Virus record (IMG/VR): IMGVR_UViG_3300024273_001179
Location: 1 to 35,510 of that record
Strand: one strand, 5' to 3'
DNA length: 35,510 nucleotides
DNA from: a virus
Positions 1-8,635 of the stretch are shown in pieces. Below the pieces are notes generated by a model. That model did not search any database. It was given only the letters and a program-made list of their open reading frames with translations, and was not told where the DNA came from. The stretch's first letter is position 1; each line of letters begins with the position of its first letter. The translations under genes were made by a program, and so were the position numbers.

Positions 1-1096
1 AGTCAGACTTGTAGAAGTCATAAGAACCTCTTCTGAAACCAGAGAAACCTAAGTTTAAAGCCATGTCTTCAGAATTGTTAAACACTCCGTAAGAAGTACC
101 ACCAGTTCCGTAAGCATTTTGATTAGCTAACATAGTATCAATAGAGATAGAAGCTTCTCTGTTTAAGAACATCATGTTCTCTTCAATAGCACCTTCAGCA
201 TCAAATCTCTTAAGGATTAATTTCAAAGAAGCTAAATCGTCAGCTGCACTTGCATCAACAAATCCACCTGATAAAACGTGTCCTCTATCTTCGATAGCAG
301 CAAAAAGTCCTTCAGAACCTGTAACAGCTACAGTTGAACTATTTTGTTTTTTCTCAGACTCAATACACATCATCTCAGCATAATCCGTAAAACGAACTCT
401 TGCTTCAGAAGCAGCTTTCAAGTACCATAAGTAACCGTTAGCACCGTCTTCACCAGAAACTTCAACCCATCCAATTGCAGAAGCGTCAGATCCTGAAACA
501 GTATACTTTTCTTTTGCGATGAAAGGTTTGTTAGATAAAGAAGCGTGTTGTGGCTCAAGGTATTCCGCACGACCTGCAGTTCCTTTAGCAAACTCAGAAC
601 CGAATACGAAACCAGTTACAGCTCCATCAGTAAATGTTAAAGCTCCAGCACCAGCAGTGTTCATTGCAGCTTGAGTGTAAGGTAATACAGTGTACGTATT
701 TGCAGTGATTGCAGTTACGTGACATCTAAGTGTCCCAACAGCCGTTCTGTTTAATACTACGTTGTCACCAACTCTTACGCTGTGACCAGTTGAAGTTACA
801 ACACCTGTAGCTGCAACGATTGCGCCTGCTGCTGATACGTGTAATCTTCCTTGCTCAGACCAAATTACTTGATCAGAAGTCATTGCTTCTTCAGAACCTA
901 CTTGTCCTAAGAAACCGCTAATTGTTCTATTACCAAATACTTCCGCTTCTCCTGCGATTAAGTCTGGTAAATATTGTTGTGCCCATCCAGCTGTACCCGA
1001 ATCCGTGAAGTCGATGTATGCTGACGAGACTGTTTGTTTTGAAGCCGATGGAGTCGCTGGTGCGTTTCCAGTTGGGCTCATTGTTCCTGCTGCCAT
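1..1096 (-). CDS. Major capsid protein, C-terminus cut by window edge
   Basis: An open frame runs from the ATG at 1096 to the window edge with no stop, giving about 365 residues that begin MAAGTMSPTGNAPATPSASK. It lies directly downstream of the acidic scaffold-like gene and the portal, the usual place for the shell protein. The protein is rich in Ala, Gly, Ser and Thr after a flexible N-terminus, and contains the segment GYLWYLKAASEARVRFTDY, which fits an HK97-type shell protein of Bacteroidota phages. Codon choice is more regular than in the early genes, consistent with high expression. The call rests mainly on gene order and composition. A resemblance to capsid proteins of crAss-like phages is an impression from memory and is untested. 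Confidence 0.75.
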   Translation of the reverse strand, partial: MAAGTMSPTGNAPATPSASKQTVSSAYIDFTDSGTAGWAQQYLPDLIAGEAEVFGNRTISGFLGQVGSEEAMTSDQVIWSEQGRLHVSAAGAIVAATGVVTSTGHSVRVGDNVVLNRTAVGTLRCHVTAITANTYTVLPYTQAAMNTAGAGALTFTDGAVTGFVFGSEFAKGTAGRAEYLEPQHASLSNKPFIAKEKYTVSGSDASAIGWVEVSGEDGANGYLWYLKAASEARVRFTDYAEMMCIESEKKQNSSTVAVTGSEGLFAAIEDRGHVLSGGFVDASAADDLASLKLILKRFDAEGAIEENMMFLNREASISIDTMLANQNAYGTGGTSYGVFNNSEDMALNLGFSGFRRGSYDFYKSD

Positions 1097-1122
1097 AATT
1101 TTTGTTTTTTATTTTTATTAAT

Positions 1123-2250
1123 TTACTTTTGTCGTTTTATACGTAGACGTCCGTCATCATTACCAGATAAAGCTCTCACTGTAACTCCAGATGCTGTTAC
1201 TCCACCGTGTTGCTTTCTACCACTCATATCTATATTCTTGGCTTTTGCTTGACTAGTTTTAATAGCATCGGCTTTACCTTGTTCATAAAAATGTGTAGCT
1301 AAAGTATCGGCGTTCATAGCGGCATAAATTGCCTTGTGATAACCTGCTGCGTCTTTAATAACATTGTTTTTATCTAGGAACGTCCCGATAAAGTTACCTA
1401 AGTCAGCTTGGTTGGCTTTAACTTTTTGAGCATCCTTTACTTCAACTCTATAAGACTTGTCTCCAGCTTTGTATTCAAAACCTTTGAATTCGCTGTTGAA
1501 AACCTTACTAGTTTCATTTTGAAACTTTTCGGATTGAAGCTTTGTTTGCTCAGCACTGCTTTTAGAGGTAGTTTGGTATTCATCATAGAATTTAACCGCC
1601 TCTGATTGCTCTGCTGTTAGTTTTGAAGATCCTTTGATCTCCGCATAATACTTGGACTTTAACCCGTCCATATGGGTTTTTGCTTTTGATAGCTCTTCTT
1701 TAATAGCTATTTTTGTTTTTCTTATATCTCTATCGTCATCGATGTCTTCGTCATAGGCAAAGTCTTCTAATAGAAGACTCACATCCTCGGCATCTAAATG
1801 AGGTTTTGTAGCTAAGTAGTAGTCTCTAAGTTGTTCCATATCACTTAAGTTACTGTTGTCACTGTTTAGCCTAACGTAGTCATTCATATCCCCACCAGTT
1901 TCATCCATGAAATCCATTAACTTCTGTATGTTCTCTGGTAGTTCAACTTGAGGCTCTTCAACAAGAGTTTCTTCCACGACCACTTCTTCTTGTGCCTCAA
2001 CTTCTTGCTGCACTTCTTCTTCTTCTTGGCTTTGCGCCACTGTAGTTTCTTCAGTCTCAGCAATTTCACCAATCTCCTCAACAGTACTTTCCTCTGCTTC
2101 ATTTTCTACTGGTACTACTGGTTTTGATAAATCAACCTTTACAACGCTGTCATCGTCAGCTGAGTCAAATACAGGTCCCTCAACTTGAGTTGTTTCCTCG
2201 ACACTCTCTTGTGTAACTTCTTCAGTTACTTTTTCTTCGTTTTCTTCCAT
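1123..2250 (-). CDS. Probable head scaffolding protein
   Basis: This 375-residue protein sits between portal and capsid genes. Its first ~110 residues are extremely acidic and low in complexity, dominated by Glu, Val and Thr. The middle (about 150-300) is charged and predicted helical, and the last ~30 residues turn basic (ending RLRIKRQK). An acidic helical body with a short basic C-terminal tail that can contact the capsid protein is typical of tailed-phage scaffolds. No enzyme or protease motif is visible. It lies 26 bases upstream of the capsid gene and is probably co-transcribed with it. The role is inferred from composition and position. Confidence 0.65.
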   Translation of the reverse strand: MEENEEKVTEEVTQESVEETTQVEGPVFDSADDDSVVKVDLSKPVVPVENEAEESTVEEIGEIAETEETTVAQSQEEEEVQQEVEAQEEVVVEETLVEEPQVELPENIQKLMDFMDETGGDMNDYVRLNSDNSNLSDMEQLRDYYLATKPHLDAEDVSLLLEDFAYDEDIDDDRDIRKTKIAIKEELSKAKTHMDGLKSKYYAEIKGSSKLTAEQSEAVKFYDEYQTTSKSSAEQTKLQSEKFQNETSKVFNSEFKGFEYKAGDKSYRVEVKDAQKVKANQADLGNFIGTFLDKNNVIKDAAGYHKAIYAAMNADTLATHFYEQGKADAIKTSQAKAKNIDMSGRKQHGGVTASGVTVRALSGNDDGRLRIKRQK

Positions 2251-2286
2251 AATATAATATAATAATTAAAAATTGTTTGTTAGTTT

Positions 2287-4698
2287 TTATCTAGGATCAA
2301 AACTACCTAGGTTAAATCCTCCACCTAATGTATCATTACCTGCTGACTCAAATGATTTAGGTGGTTTACCTGTTTTTCTTTGGTCAATTAGCTCTGATTG
2401 TTGCGATGCTTGGATCTTTGTTCTCTCATCCTTACGGTCTTCCTTCTCTTTGTCTGTTCTCTTATTGCCATCTGCCTCAATTCCCTTTAACTGCATGTTG
2501 TACTGGAACTCAACAGCCATCAACTCTTTCTTACTCTCAACCTCTTGTAACATTTTCTGAGAATCTAATTGAGCTTTTAACTGTAATAATTGTGATTCAC
2601 TTGCACTGATAGCTTGTTTTTTCTGTACCTCTAATCCAGCTGCAGCTTCCTGCGCTTGAATGTTAGCTTGTGATTGGGCTTGAATATTTTGCTGTTGTAT
2701 TGCTTGGTCTTCTTTTTGTTTTTTAACTCGCTTTACTTTAAGTAGTCTATTAGCCAGCCTTAAACCCCTAACCTCTCTAATATCTATAGCATCATCTAGG
2801 TTTATTAGCTTTTGAGCTAATGCTATTTGGATATTATTCTCAAGGAGTTGTTTTTCCTCAGCATCTGGCAGTAACTCTAAGAATATACCCATATCATACA
2901 AGTGTAACTCTTTAATCTCCTCAAGAGTAGCTACGTTGAATCTACCAATCTGCTCTATCAAGGCATCTTTAGTGCCTGAGTATTCTATAATGTCAGACAT
3001 TCTAAGAGATAGTAACTTTGCTGATTCTAGCGTTAAGAATATACTAGCATCTAATATATGGCGAGTAGCAACGTTTGAATTTGCTGCTGCTAATTTCTGT
3101 AGACCAACTAATGCATTTGAATCAGGAGCACTTCCGTCTCTAGCCTCGTTAAGACCAGTCACATCTCTAATCATGCTTAAGTAGTAATTGTAGGTACTTA
3201 TTAAGGATTGTATCTTATTACCACCACTACTATTACGTATCTCCTGTATTGGCAACCCAGGTTTACCTCCAGCACCCGGCTCACTTGTTTGTGATCTACC
3301 GATAACAGATCCTGTTTGGAAGAACATGTTTAATGCTTCATTAGCATTATAGTTCGTACCATTACCAAGATCTATCTCAGCCAAGCTATCTACATCTAGG
3401 AATATCCCGTCCGGAACAACCTTAGCTAGAACTTGCTGTATCTTTAAATGTGTAAGTTGAATCATGTCAGCAAAACTAGTTATCCTGCTTACCATTGATT
3501 CTATTTGACCATTGTACATGTTTGGAGCAACTATAGCGTAGTTCATTTTAACTCTGTTAAAATCACTCTTAGGTCTAACCATGTTTTTTGCAAGCTCCCA
3601 TTTCAACAATGTACTGGTACCAACAATACTAGCTCCTTCATAGACAACCTCTATACCTCTAGATAACTTACTATAATCACCACCTTTCTCGGTTGGTGGA
3701 TTAAAAGTATCTGTCTTAGGAATAATCTTGTCAGCTCCACTTCCTGTTTTCTTTAACTTGTAGACTTCGTGGCTAAATGATTTGTAGTTAAAGTATACTA
3801 CGTTAACTTTATTTTGATCGTAACTTGTTAGGTTAGAAGTTGCTCTAGCATTACCACCAGACTCTATTATATCTTTAAGCTCTTCAACAGTTAAGTTAGG
3901 AAATTCTTTAACTAATTCGTTTATTGGAACCTGCTTTACTTCACCCACATAATAAACATCCTCAAAGTAAGGGGAGTCAGTATACGAGTATACTATATTA
4001 GCTGGATCTACATACTCAACAATAGCACCAGTGCTTTCACTGAAGGTTGTCTTTACGCAACCTATACCTAGAACTGCAATATCCCTAGTGTACCTCGGTT
4101 GGATTAGATCCATCCTACTACCTTCAAGTAATAGGTTTATACCTGATATCTGTGCTAACTCAACACTTAATTTAAAATCAAGTGCCATATGTAAATCTAA
4201 CTCCTCATCGTTCTCTGGTAACGAAGCCTCGTCGTTTTCAAACATGTCTATGTTAAAGTTCTGCTTAACATCGTTCAACAGATCCTTAGACACCATATCC
4301 ATTTGAATACCTTTAATATACTCAGTTCTTTTACCAGTACCAATAGCATCTTGAGAGAATGCATTTAATTCGTACTCTCTAGCAGCCATTCCATTAACAA
4401 CAATATCAACAAACTTAGGTATGATAGGAATAGGCTTCCAATCCAAGTTTAAGTATGACAAGTCACCATTGACAGATAATTCGCTTTTGTACTTTTCAAC
4501 ACCTTGTTCTCCTCTAGCATAGAGTCTACGTTTGTGGAAGATGTTGGCGTTGGTTATAAACCTAGAATCTCCGCCAGTATTGTTAAACCACTCGTTCTCG
4601 ATAGCTTGAGCTACTTTTAAACCGTAATCTAAAGACTTTTTTTCTTCATCAGGTACTACCTGACTTGGAAAGCTATATTGTCTAACTGTGTTTCTCAT
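2287..4698 (-). CDS. Portal protein
   Basis: The 803-residue product is encoded immediately after the large terminase (4-base overlap) and before the scaffold and capsid genes, the canonical portal position. The portal forms the dodecameric ring through which DNA is pumped and to which the tail attaches. The N-terminal two-thirds is a mixed alpha/beta body. The region from about residue 660 to 780 is a long Gln/Lys/Glu-rich helix (QSQANIQAQEAAAG, then KEKEDRKDER), which could form a helical barrel like that of podovirus portals. Its length is at the high end for portals. The assignment relies on synteny, size and the helical tail. Confidence 0.75.
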   Translation of the reverse strand: MRNTVRQYSFPSQVVPDEEKKSLDYGLKVAQAIENEWFNNTGGDSRFITNANIFHKRRLYARGEQGVEKYKSELSVNGDLSYLNLDWKPIPIIPKFVDIVVNGMAAREYELNAFSQDAIGTGKRTEYIKGIQMDMVSKDLLNDVKQNFNIDMFENDEASLPENDEELDLHMALDFKLSVELAQISGINLLLEGSRMDLIQPRYTRDIAVLGIGCVKTTFSESTGAIVEYVDPANIVYSYTDSPYFEDVYYVGEVKQVPINELVKEFPNLTVEELKDIIESGGNARATSNLTSYDQNKVNVVYFNYKSFSHEVYKLKKTGSGADKIIPKTDTFNPPTEKGGDYSKLSRGIEVVYEGASIVGTSTLLKWELAKNMVRPKSDFNRVKMNYAIVAPNMYNGQIESMVSRITSFADMIQLTHLKIQQVLAKVVPDGIFLDVDSLAEIDLGNGTNYNANEALNMFFQTGSVIGRSQTSEPGAGGKPGLPIQEIRNSSGGNKIQSLISTYNYYLSMIRDVTGLNEARDGSAPDSNALVGLQKLAAANSNVATRHILDASIFLTLESAKLLSLRMSDIIEYSGTKDALIEQIGRFNVATLEEIKELHLYDMGIFLELLPDAEEKQLLENNIQIALAQKLINLDDAIDIREVRGLRLANRLLKVKRVKKQKEDQAIQQQNIQAQSQANIQAQEAAAGLEVQKKQAISASESQLLQLKAQLDSQKMLQEVESKKELMAVEFQYNMQLKGIEADGNKRTDKEKEDRKDERTKIQASQQSELIDQRKTGKPPKSFESAGNDTLGGGFNLGSFDPR

Positions 4699-6929
4699 AT
4701 TTTATTTATTTTTGAAGAGGTTCCGTTGTTGTCATAAGTAGCAAAGTTGATTTTAATTTTCTCTCTCTTTGCGCTCCTTGTTGGTTTGTATCTGTTTTTG
4801 TTACAAGCCATAATAGCTAAACCGCTACTAATAGCTGCATCAAATTTTGTTCTATTGTTTATATCAAACTTAGCCCAATCGTTTAGTACTGAGTTGAAAT
4901 ACAAAGAGCCGTAAGTACCATCCTCCTTAACGCCTATGTTTGTATCTATATAAGATTCAATTGCTGCTGCGTGAGCTTGCTTCATATCCTCACTAGAGTT
5001 TGGAACCCCACCAACTTCCCTTTCAGTGGTTGATAGTTTATACCAATCCTTATCTGGCCTATTCATAGAGTAACCTCGATAACCTCTTCTCTTTAGATAA
5101 TACAATAACCTGGGTTTGTTATTCTCAGCTAGTATTGGCATTCCATAAAAAACTAAAGCCATCAAAACATCTTCGAAGAATATCTCAGCGGTTGGAGGTC
5201 TACATACGTAATCTAAAAAGAAGTGATTAACCGGTACATCCTCCATACTGTATTTAGTTAAACCGTGTAAAGCTCCATTAGATCCATTGCCATCAACAGT
5301 CCCAGATATATCGTAGCTATCACAACCAAAAGCACCTAAGTGCTCATTTCCAGGGTATTTAGCTCCGTTTTTTATAGTTGTATTATTTTGCAAGCTAGGG
5401 TTTGGAATCCAACTAACATTGAATCTACCTTGTTTACTTGGTGAAAATATAACTTTTGAATCCTTTATCCCATTCTCCCACTGGAAGTTACCAGTTGTAA
5501 CTGTTGATGCATTCGTGTGTCCAGAGTTGTAATCCACTTGTTCGTATATCTTACTTAGGTTATACAGTGAGTTTTTTGTTTCGTCCCTAAAAGCATGATC
5601 GATACTACGTGGGAACTGCCTGTAATACTCGTTCAAACCATCTTGATCATCTTTCAAGCCTTCCACTTCGTTCTCCCAAAAAGATATAACACCTTCATCT
5701 ATTATATCTCCATTAGGATCGTATATTTTTTCTGTTGGTGTGTCAAACACCGGCCAACCATATTCATCTATAAAACCTTCGTAATTCCATTCCATTGGAA
5801 TGAACAAAGAGTATAAGCCAGACGTCGTCTGTCCATTTCTATTTCTCTTGTCAACATTACTCCAGTTAAACTGTTTTTGAAAGTTCTCACCACCTCTGTC
5901 TAAAGCATTTGAAGTTGAGCCCATCATACATTTACCAGTTATTCTTTTACCTAATCTCAAGCAAGTTTTTGTAACTCTCCAGTTATCTAGTAGGTTGTTA
6001 GGTCTCTCCCACTTACCACTCTCATCATGCACTAGTAGTTTTAATTTCTCTCCATCGTAGCTATTGTCGCCAGTGTTCTTCCAATCAATAGTAGTATCTA
6101 GTCCTTTTCTTTCCTCGTCCTCTAAATCCAAGGTAGAGATCATTCTCTTCTTGGTCAATTTGCTAGCCGGCATCTTGTAGCTTAATTCCGTTTTAGGCCG
6201 ATCCATACCATCTTGAATCGGTTTAAAGAAAAAAGGATAGTTCATACTAATGGGTACAACTTTATCCGTAAACATCTTCTTAGCATCAGCACCTGTTTTG
6301 GATAGTATACCATATCTACTATCACTCGTTATTGTTGCTAAATTAACGGTTTCGTTGGATGCCATGAAAGAAAATCCAGAACGTCTATTTTTCAAGTAAC
6401 ATATACCATAGCATCTATCATCAGCCTTGCAACCTTCCCAAAATAAATAGTACAACCTATTTGACTCACGGAAGTCAGGGTGACCAACATCAGTCTTTGC
6501 CCATTGCAGATACATGTAGTGCGATCCAGTTAGGTAAGTATCAACTCCTTTGTTTTTAAACCAAAAACCTTCGTCCCTACGTTTAAACTCCTCATCTATA
6601 CGATCAACCCACGTCTCCTTAAATGAATCCGGGTGTTTTTCCCAATCAAATATACTCTTGATTTTAGAAAGCTCCTTAGGATAGTCCAGAACGCTCCACT
6701 TTTGCTTCTTAATATCTTTACTTGCTGAGTATACATCTTTAGGTGCTAGTGGTAAGGCGATTTGAAAACCATCTATCTCATATATATCTCCTATCCTACC
6801 CGTTTTAGATACAACAACTATATCATGCTCTTTGTTATAACCATACTTCCACTTCTTGGCTTTATTCATCCTAGAGATAGTAGATAGTTTTATAGGTTCA
6901 ACTATTTTATATAAAGTCTGCTCGTACAT
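4695..6929 (-). CDS. Terminase large subunit (ATPase and nuclease)
   Basis: This 744-residue protein is the likely DNA packaging motor. A variant Walker A, KNRRSGFS, lies at residues 180-187 after a hydrophobic strand. A Walker B, LKLLVHDES, lies at 296-304 with Asp302-Glu303 as the acidic pair. A coupling-motif-like stretch, CMMGSTSNAL, follows. The C-terminal half contains GAFGCDSYDISG, a plausible first acidic strand of the RNase H-fold nuclease, then LDYVCRPPTAEIFFEDV. The gene overlaps the portal gene by 4 bases and shares one base with the preceding small gene. The non-classical, Arg-rich P-loop is common in large terminases. Confidence 0.85.
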   Translation of the reverse strand: MYEQTLYKIVEPIKLSTISRMNKAKKWKYGYNKEHDIVVVSKTGRIGDIYEIDGFQIALPLAPKDVYSASKDIKKQKWSVLDYPKELSKIKSIFDWEKHPDSFKETWVDRIDEEFKRRDEGFWFKNKGVDTYLTGSHYMYLQWAKTDVGHPDFRESNRLYYLFWEGCKADDRCYGICYLKNRRSGFSFMASNETVNLATITSDSRYGILSKTGADAKKMFTDKVVPISMNYPFFFKPIQDGMDRPKTELSYKMPASKLTKKRMISTLDLEDEERKGLDTTIDWKNTGDNSYDGEKLKLLVHDESGKWERPNNLLDNWRVTKTCLRLGKRITGKCMMGSTSNALDRGGENFQKQFNWSNVDKRNRNGQTTSGLYSLFIPMEWNYEGFIDEYGWPVFDTPTEKIYDPNGDIIDEGVISFWENEVEGLKDDQDGLNEYYRQFPRSIDHAFRDETKNSLYNLSKIYEQVDYNSGHTNASTVTTGNFQWENGIKDSKVIFSPSKQGRFNVSWIPNPSLQNNTTIKNGAKYPGNEHLGAFGCDSYDISGTVDGNGSNGALHGLTKYSMEDVPVNHFFLDYVCRPPTAEIFFEDVLMALVFYGMPILAENNKPRLLYYLKRRGYRGYSMNRPDKDWYKLSTTEREVGGVPNSSEDMKQAHAAAIESYIDTNIGVKEDGTYGSLYFNSVLNDWAKFDINNRTKFDAAISSGLAIMACNKNRYKPTRSAKREKIKINFATYDNNGTSSKINKI

Positions 6930-7210
6930 TATTTAATACGGTTCTCTGCAAACCCCTTAAACTTAGATACTTTAGTTTCACTGTTAACACCATTGACTAA
7001 AGCAGATTCTTCCTGTATTCTAGATAATATCTCCAAAGCATCAAATATAGCTAGCTTTTTAGAAGCCGCAGCGTTCTTCAGTTTATCAGCAGTTAAATCA
7101 TCTTCTGAATCAGTTATTATCTTCTCTTCAGCAACTTTTATTAACTCTTTAATAGCCTTATGTCCCGCTTCTATAATACTTCTTTTAATATCATTAATCT
7201 CTTCGCTCAT
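6929..7210 (-). CDS. Candidate terminase small subunit
   Basis: A 93-residue, apparently all-helical, charged protein whose stop overlaps the first base of the large terminase gene. The segments DIKRSIIEAGHKAIKELI and KNAAASKKLAIFDALEILSR look like amphipathic helices. Small terminases are short, helical, poorly conserved and usually encoded just before the large subunit, which matches here. No clear DNA-binding helix-turn-helix is visible, so the call depends on position and size. Confidence 0.45.
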   Translation of the reverse strand: MSEEINDIKRSIIEAGHKAIKELIKVAEEKIITDSEDDLTADKLKNAAASKKLAIFDALEILSRIQEESALVNGVNSETKVSKFKGFAENRIK

Positions 7211-7221
7211 TATATAAAATT

Positions 7222-7830
7222 TTATTTATCAGTCCAGTTGGGTACGAACTCCTCAACCTCTGTATTAGCGGGGTATACCAATGGTACTTCTTCGGTCATA
7301 ACCCTATATAATCTCTCACCGTTAACCTTAAATTCATACTCACTGTGTGGCGTAAACCCAATAACATCACCGGTATTTATACCAATCTTTGACAAGTCTT
7401 TGTCAACATATTTTATAACACCCATTAAAGGTTTTTCTGTTTCAATAGCGAACATGTCTGTATCAACTATAGGTTTTACGAAACAGTATCCATTAGGTGC
7501 TTTCCAATCCTCATCCTCAGTGCGGTATAGGAATATTTGATCTAACTTTATCAGGTATGTGTCCTCATCAAAATAACTTCTACTATTCCTCTCTATACCT
7601 CTAACATCCAGCCATCTCCTAAAAACATTGTGGTGTGTAATAATAGTATCGCCAACCTTTATATTTGAACTAGGGTGAGCCATCGGAATAGCCGTAACAA
7701 CCGCTTCTCTACTTACGAATTGATGGTTATAGATTTCAGTGTTTAAAACTAACTCTTTGTCACCAACTTTTTTTGTATTTTCGTATCTAGATTTTTTAGG
7801 GGTTATTACAAAATCATAAACCGCTCTCAT
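7222..7830 (-). CDS. Tandem GroES-like (Cpn10-fold) protein
   Basis: The 202-residue protein appears to hold two GroES-like units. Unit 1 (about 1-105) starts MRAVYDFVITPKK, like the phage's own GroES (MRAINLYLVISRIK). It has a loop with LVL at the place of the GroES mobile-loop hydrophobic triplet, then KVGDTIITHHNVFR, matching the Cpn10 turn before the barrel strand. Unit 2 (about 110-190) starts APNGYCFVKPI and ends GDVIGFTPHSEYEFKVNGER-LYRVM, again the Cpn10 C-terminal pattern. Double-domain co-chaperonins are known in chloroplasts (Cpn20). The gene lies in the packaging operon rather than beside groEL, so it may serve head assembly. The fold is by-eye inference. Confidence 0.5.
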   Translation of the reverse strand: MRAVYDFVITPKKSRYENTKKVGDKELVLNTEIYNHQFVSREAVVTAIPMAHPSSNIKVGDTIITHHNVFRRWLDVRGIERNSRSYFDEDTYLIKLDQIFLYRTEDEDWKAPNGYCFVKPIVDTDMFAIETEKPLMGVIKYVDKDLSKIGINTGDVIGFTPHSEYEFKVNGERLYRVMTEEVPLVYPANTEVEEFVPNWTDK

Positions 7831-8048
7831 TAGTATTCTAATATATACTCAACCGATATAGCCATTCCTTTACCAAAGTCTTTCCATAAGATAACGTCGT
7901 TACCCTTCTTTATGTAAATCTTATATGTCTCAGGCTCGTCAACTATAGCATGGACAGTATGTCCACCGTAAACGTTTTGACCAACACTGTAGTGCATTGC
8001 GTTTTCCTTGTATTCCTTGCCTATACTTATCTTTCTAATTATTGGCAT
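7830..8048 (-). CDS. Small conserved phage protein, unknown function
   Basis: A 72-residue protein with the central pattern HYSVGQNVYGGHTVHAIV followed by YKIYIKKGND and a short C-terminal strand. It looks like a compact beta-rich domain. Its stop overlaps the start of the tandem GroES-like gene by one base, so the two are probably translated together. I have the impression of a recurrent small protein of flavobacterial phages but cannot name a family. No catalytic motif or membrane segment is seen. Confidence 0.6.
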   Translation of the reverse strand: MPIIRKISIGKEYKENAMHYSVGQNVYGGHTVHAIVDEPETYKIYIKKGNDVILWKDFGKGMAISVEYILEY

Positions 8049-8305
8049 TATTCTCTTGGAGAGATACTCCCTGTATTAATATCGATGTTAACCACACCAT
8101 AGCTCTTTTCAAGCTCCATTTGGATTGTGCTTAAAAACTCTCTAGCTCCTTCAACCTGAGGCATCATCGCTTGTTTTTGTAGTTCAAGAGAACCAATCTC
8201 CATCTGTAATTTGTTAATTACTTTTATAGAACCCTGTAACGCTTCTAATTGGTCAGCTGTTATCTTACTAGGTTTTAGTTTTTCGTTTTTTGCTTTTTTT
8301 GGCAT
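8048..8305 (-). CDS. Small coiled-coil protein, unknown function
   Basis: An 85-residue protein with a Lys-rich start (MPKKAKNEKLKPSK) and a long amphipathic helix from about residue 15 to 70 (for example VINKLQMEIGSLELQKQ), likely a coiled coil. It shares one base with the next gene. Its start is preceded by a striking A/T leader (8316-8338 on the plus strand) also found before groEL, suggesting efficient late translation. A virion assembly or head-tail role is possible but unsupported. Confidence 0.6.
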   Translation of the reverse strand: MPKKAKNEKLKPSKITADQLEALQGSIKVINKLQMEIGSLELQKQAMMPQVEGAREFLSTIQMELEKSYGVVNIDINTGSISPRE

Positions 8306-8315
8306 TTTATTTGAT

Positions 8316-8338
8316 TTAATTTAATTTAATTTATTGTT
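8316..8338 (-). promoter_or_regulatory. A/T-rich 5' leader similar to that of groEL
   Basis: Upstream of the coiled-coil gene the minus strand carries the same AATTAAATTAAATTAA run as the groEL leader, separated by two extra bases from the AACAA block and preceded by GTAAC in both. The sharing of this block between distant late genes supports a functional leader rather than random AT richness. Confidence 0.35.
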
Positions 8339-8377
8339 ACTTCTATTATTACACATTACTACTTGGTTTTATATATA

Positions 8378-8635
8378 TTACTCCGACTCTGGTGGGATTG
8401 CATCGATATCAATCTCCGTCCATTCCACTCCATTTAAAATACTTTTTATTTCCTTATATGTGTAAGTTGTTCTTCCATTTAAGAATAATGGTGTCGCTCC
8501 TGTGAATTTAAAGAATGTTTTTGTTCCATCAAGTGAGAACCTTAAGGTGTCAATTGAATCCTCATCCACTTGGGTAAAGTCAACATCTATCACTTCACTG
8601 GTGTTTACTATTACGTATTTTCTATTTGTATTCAT
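8378..8635 (-). CDS. Small conserved protein downstream of tail adhesin
   Basis: An 85-residue protein beginning MNTNRKYVIVNTSEV, with VDFTQV, DTLRFSLDGTKTFFKF and YTYKEIKSILNG in order. It shares one base with the upstream adhesin gene, implying coupled translation. It appears to be a small alpha/beta protein with no signal peptide or membrane segment. The pairing with a tail-fibre gene suggests a fibre-associated or assembly role, but this is only inference. Confidence 0.6.
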   Translation of the reverse strand: MNTNRKYVIVNTSEVIDVDFTQVDEDSIDTLRFSLDGTKTFFKFTGATPLFLNGRTTYTYKEIKSILNGVEWTEIDIDAIPPESE

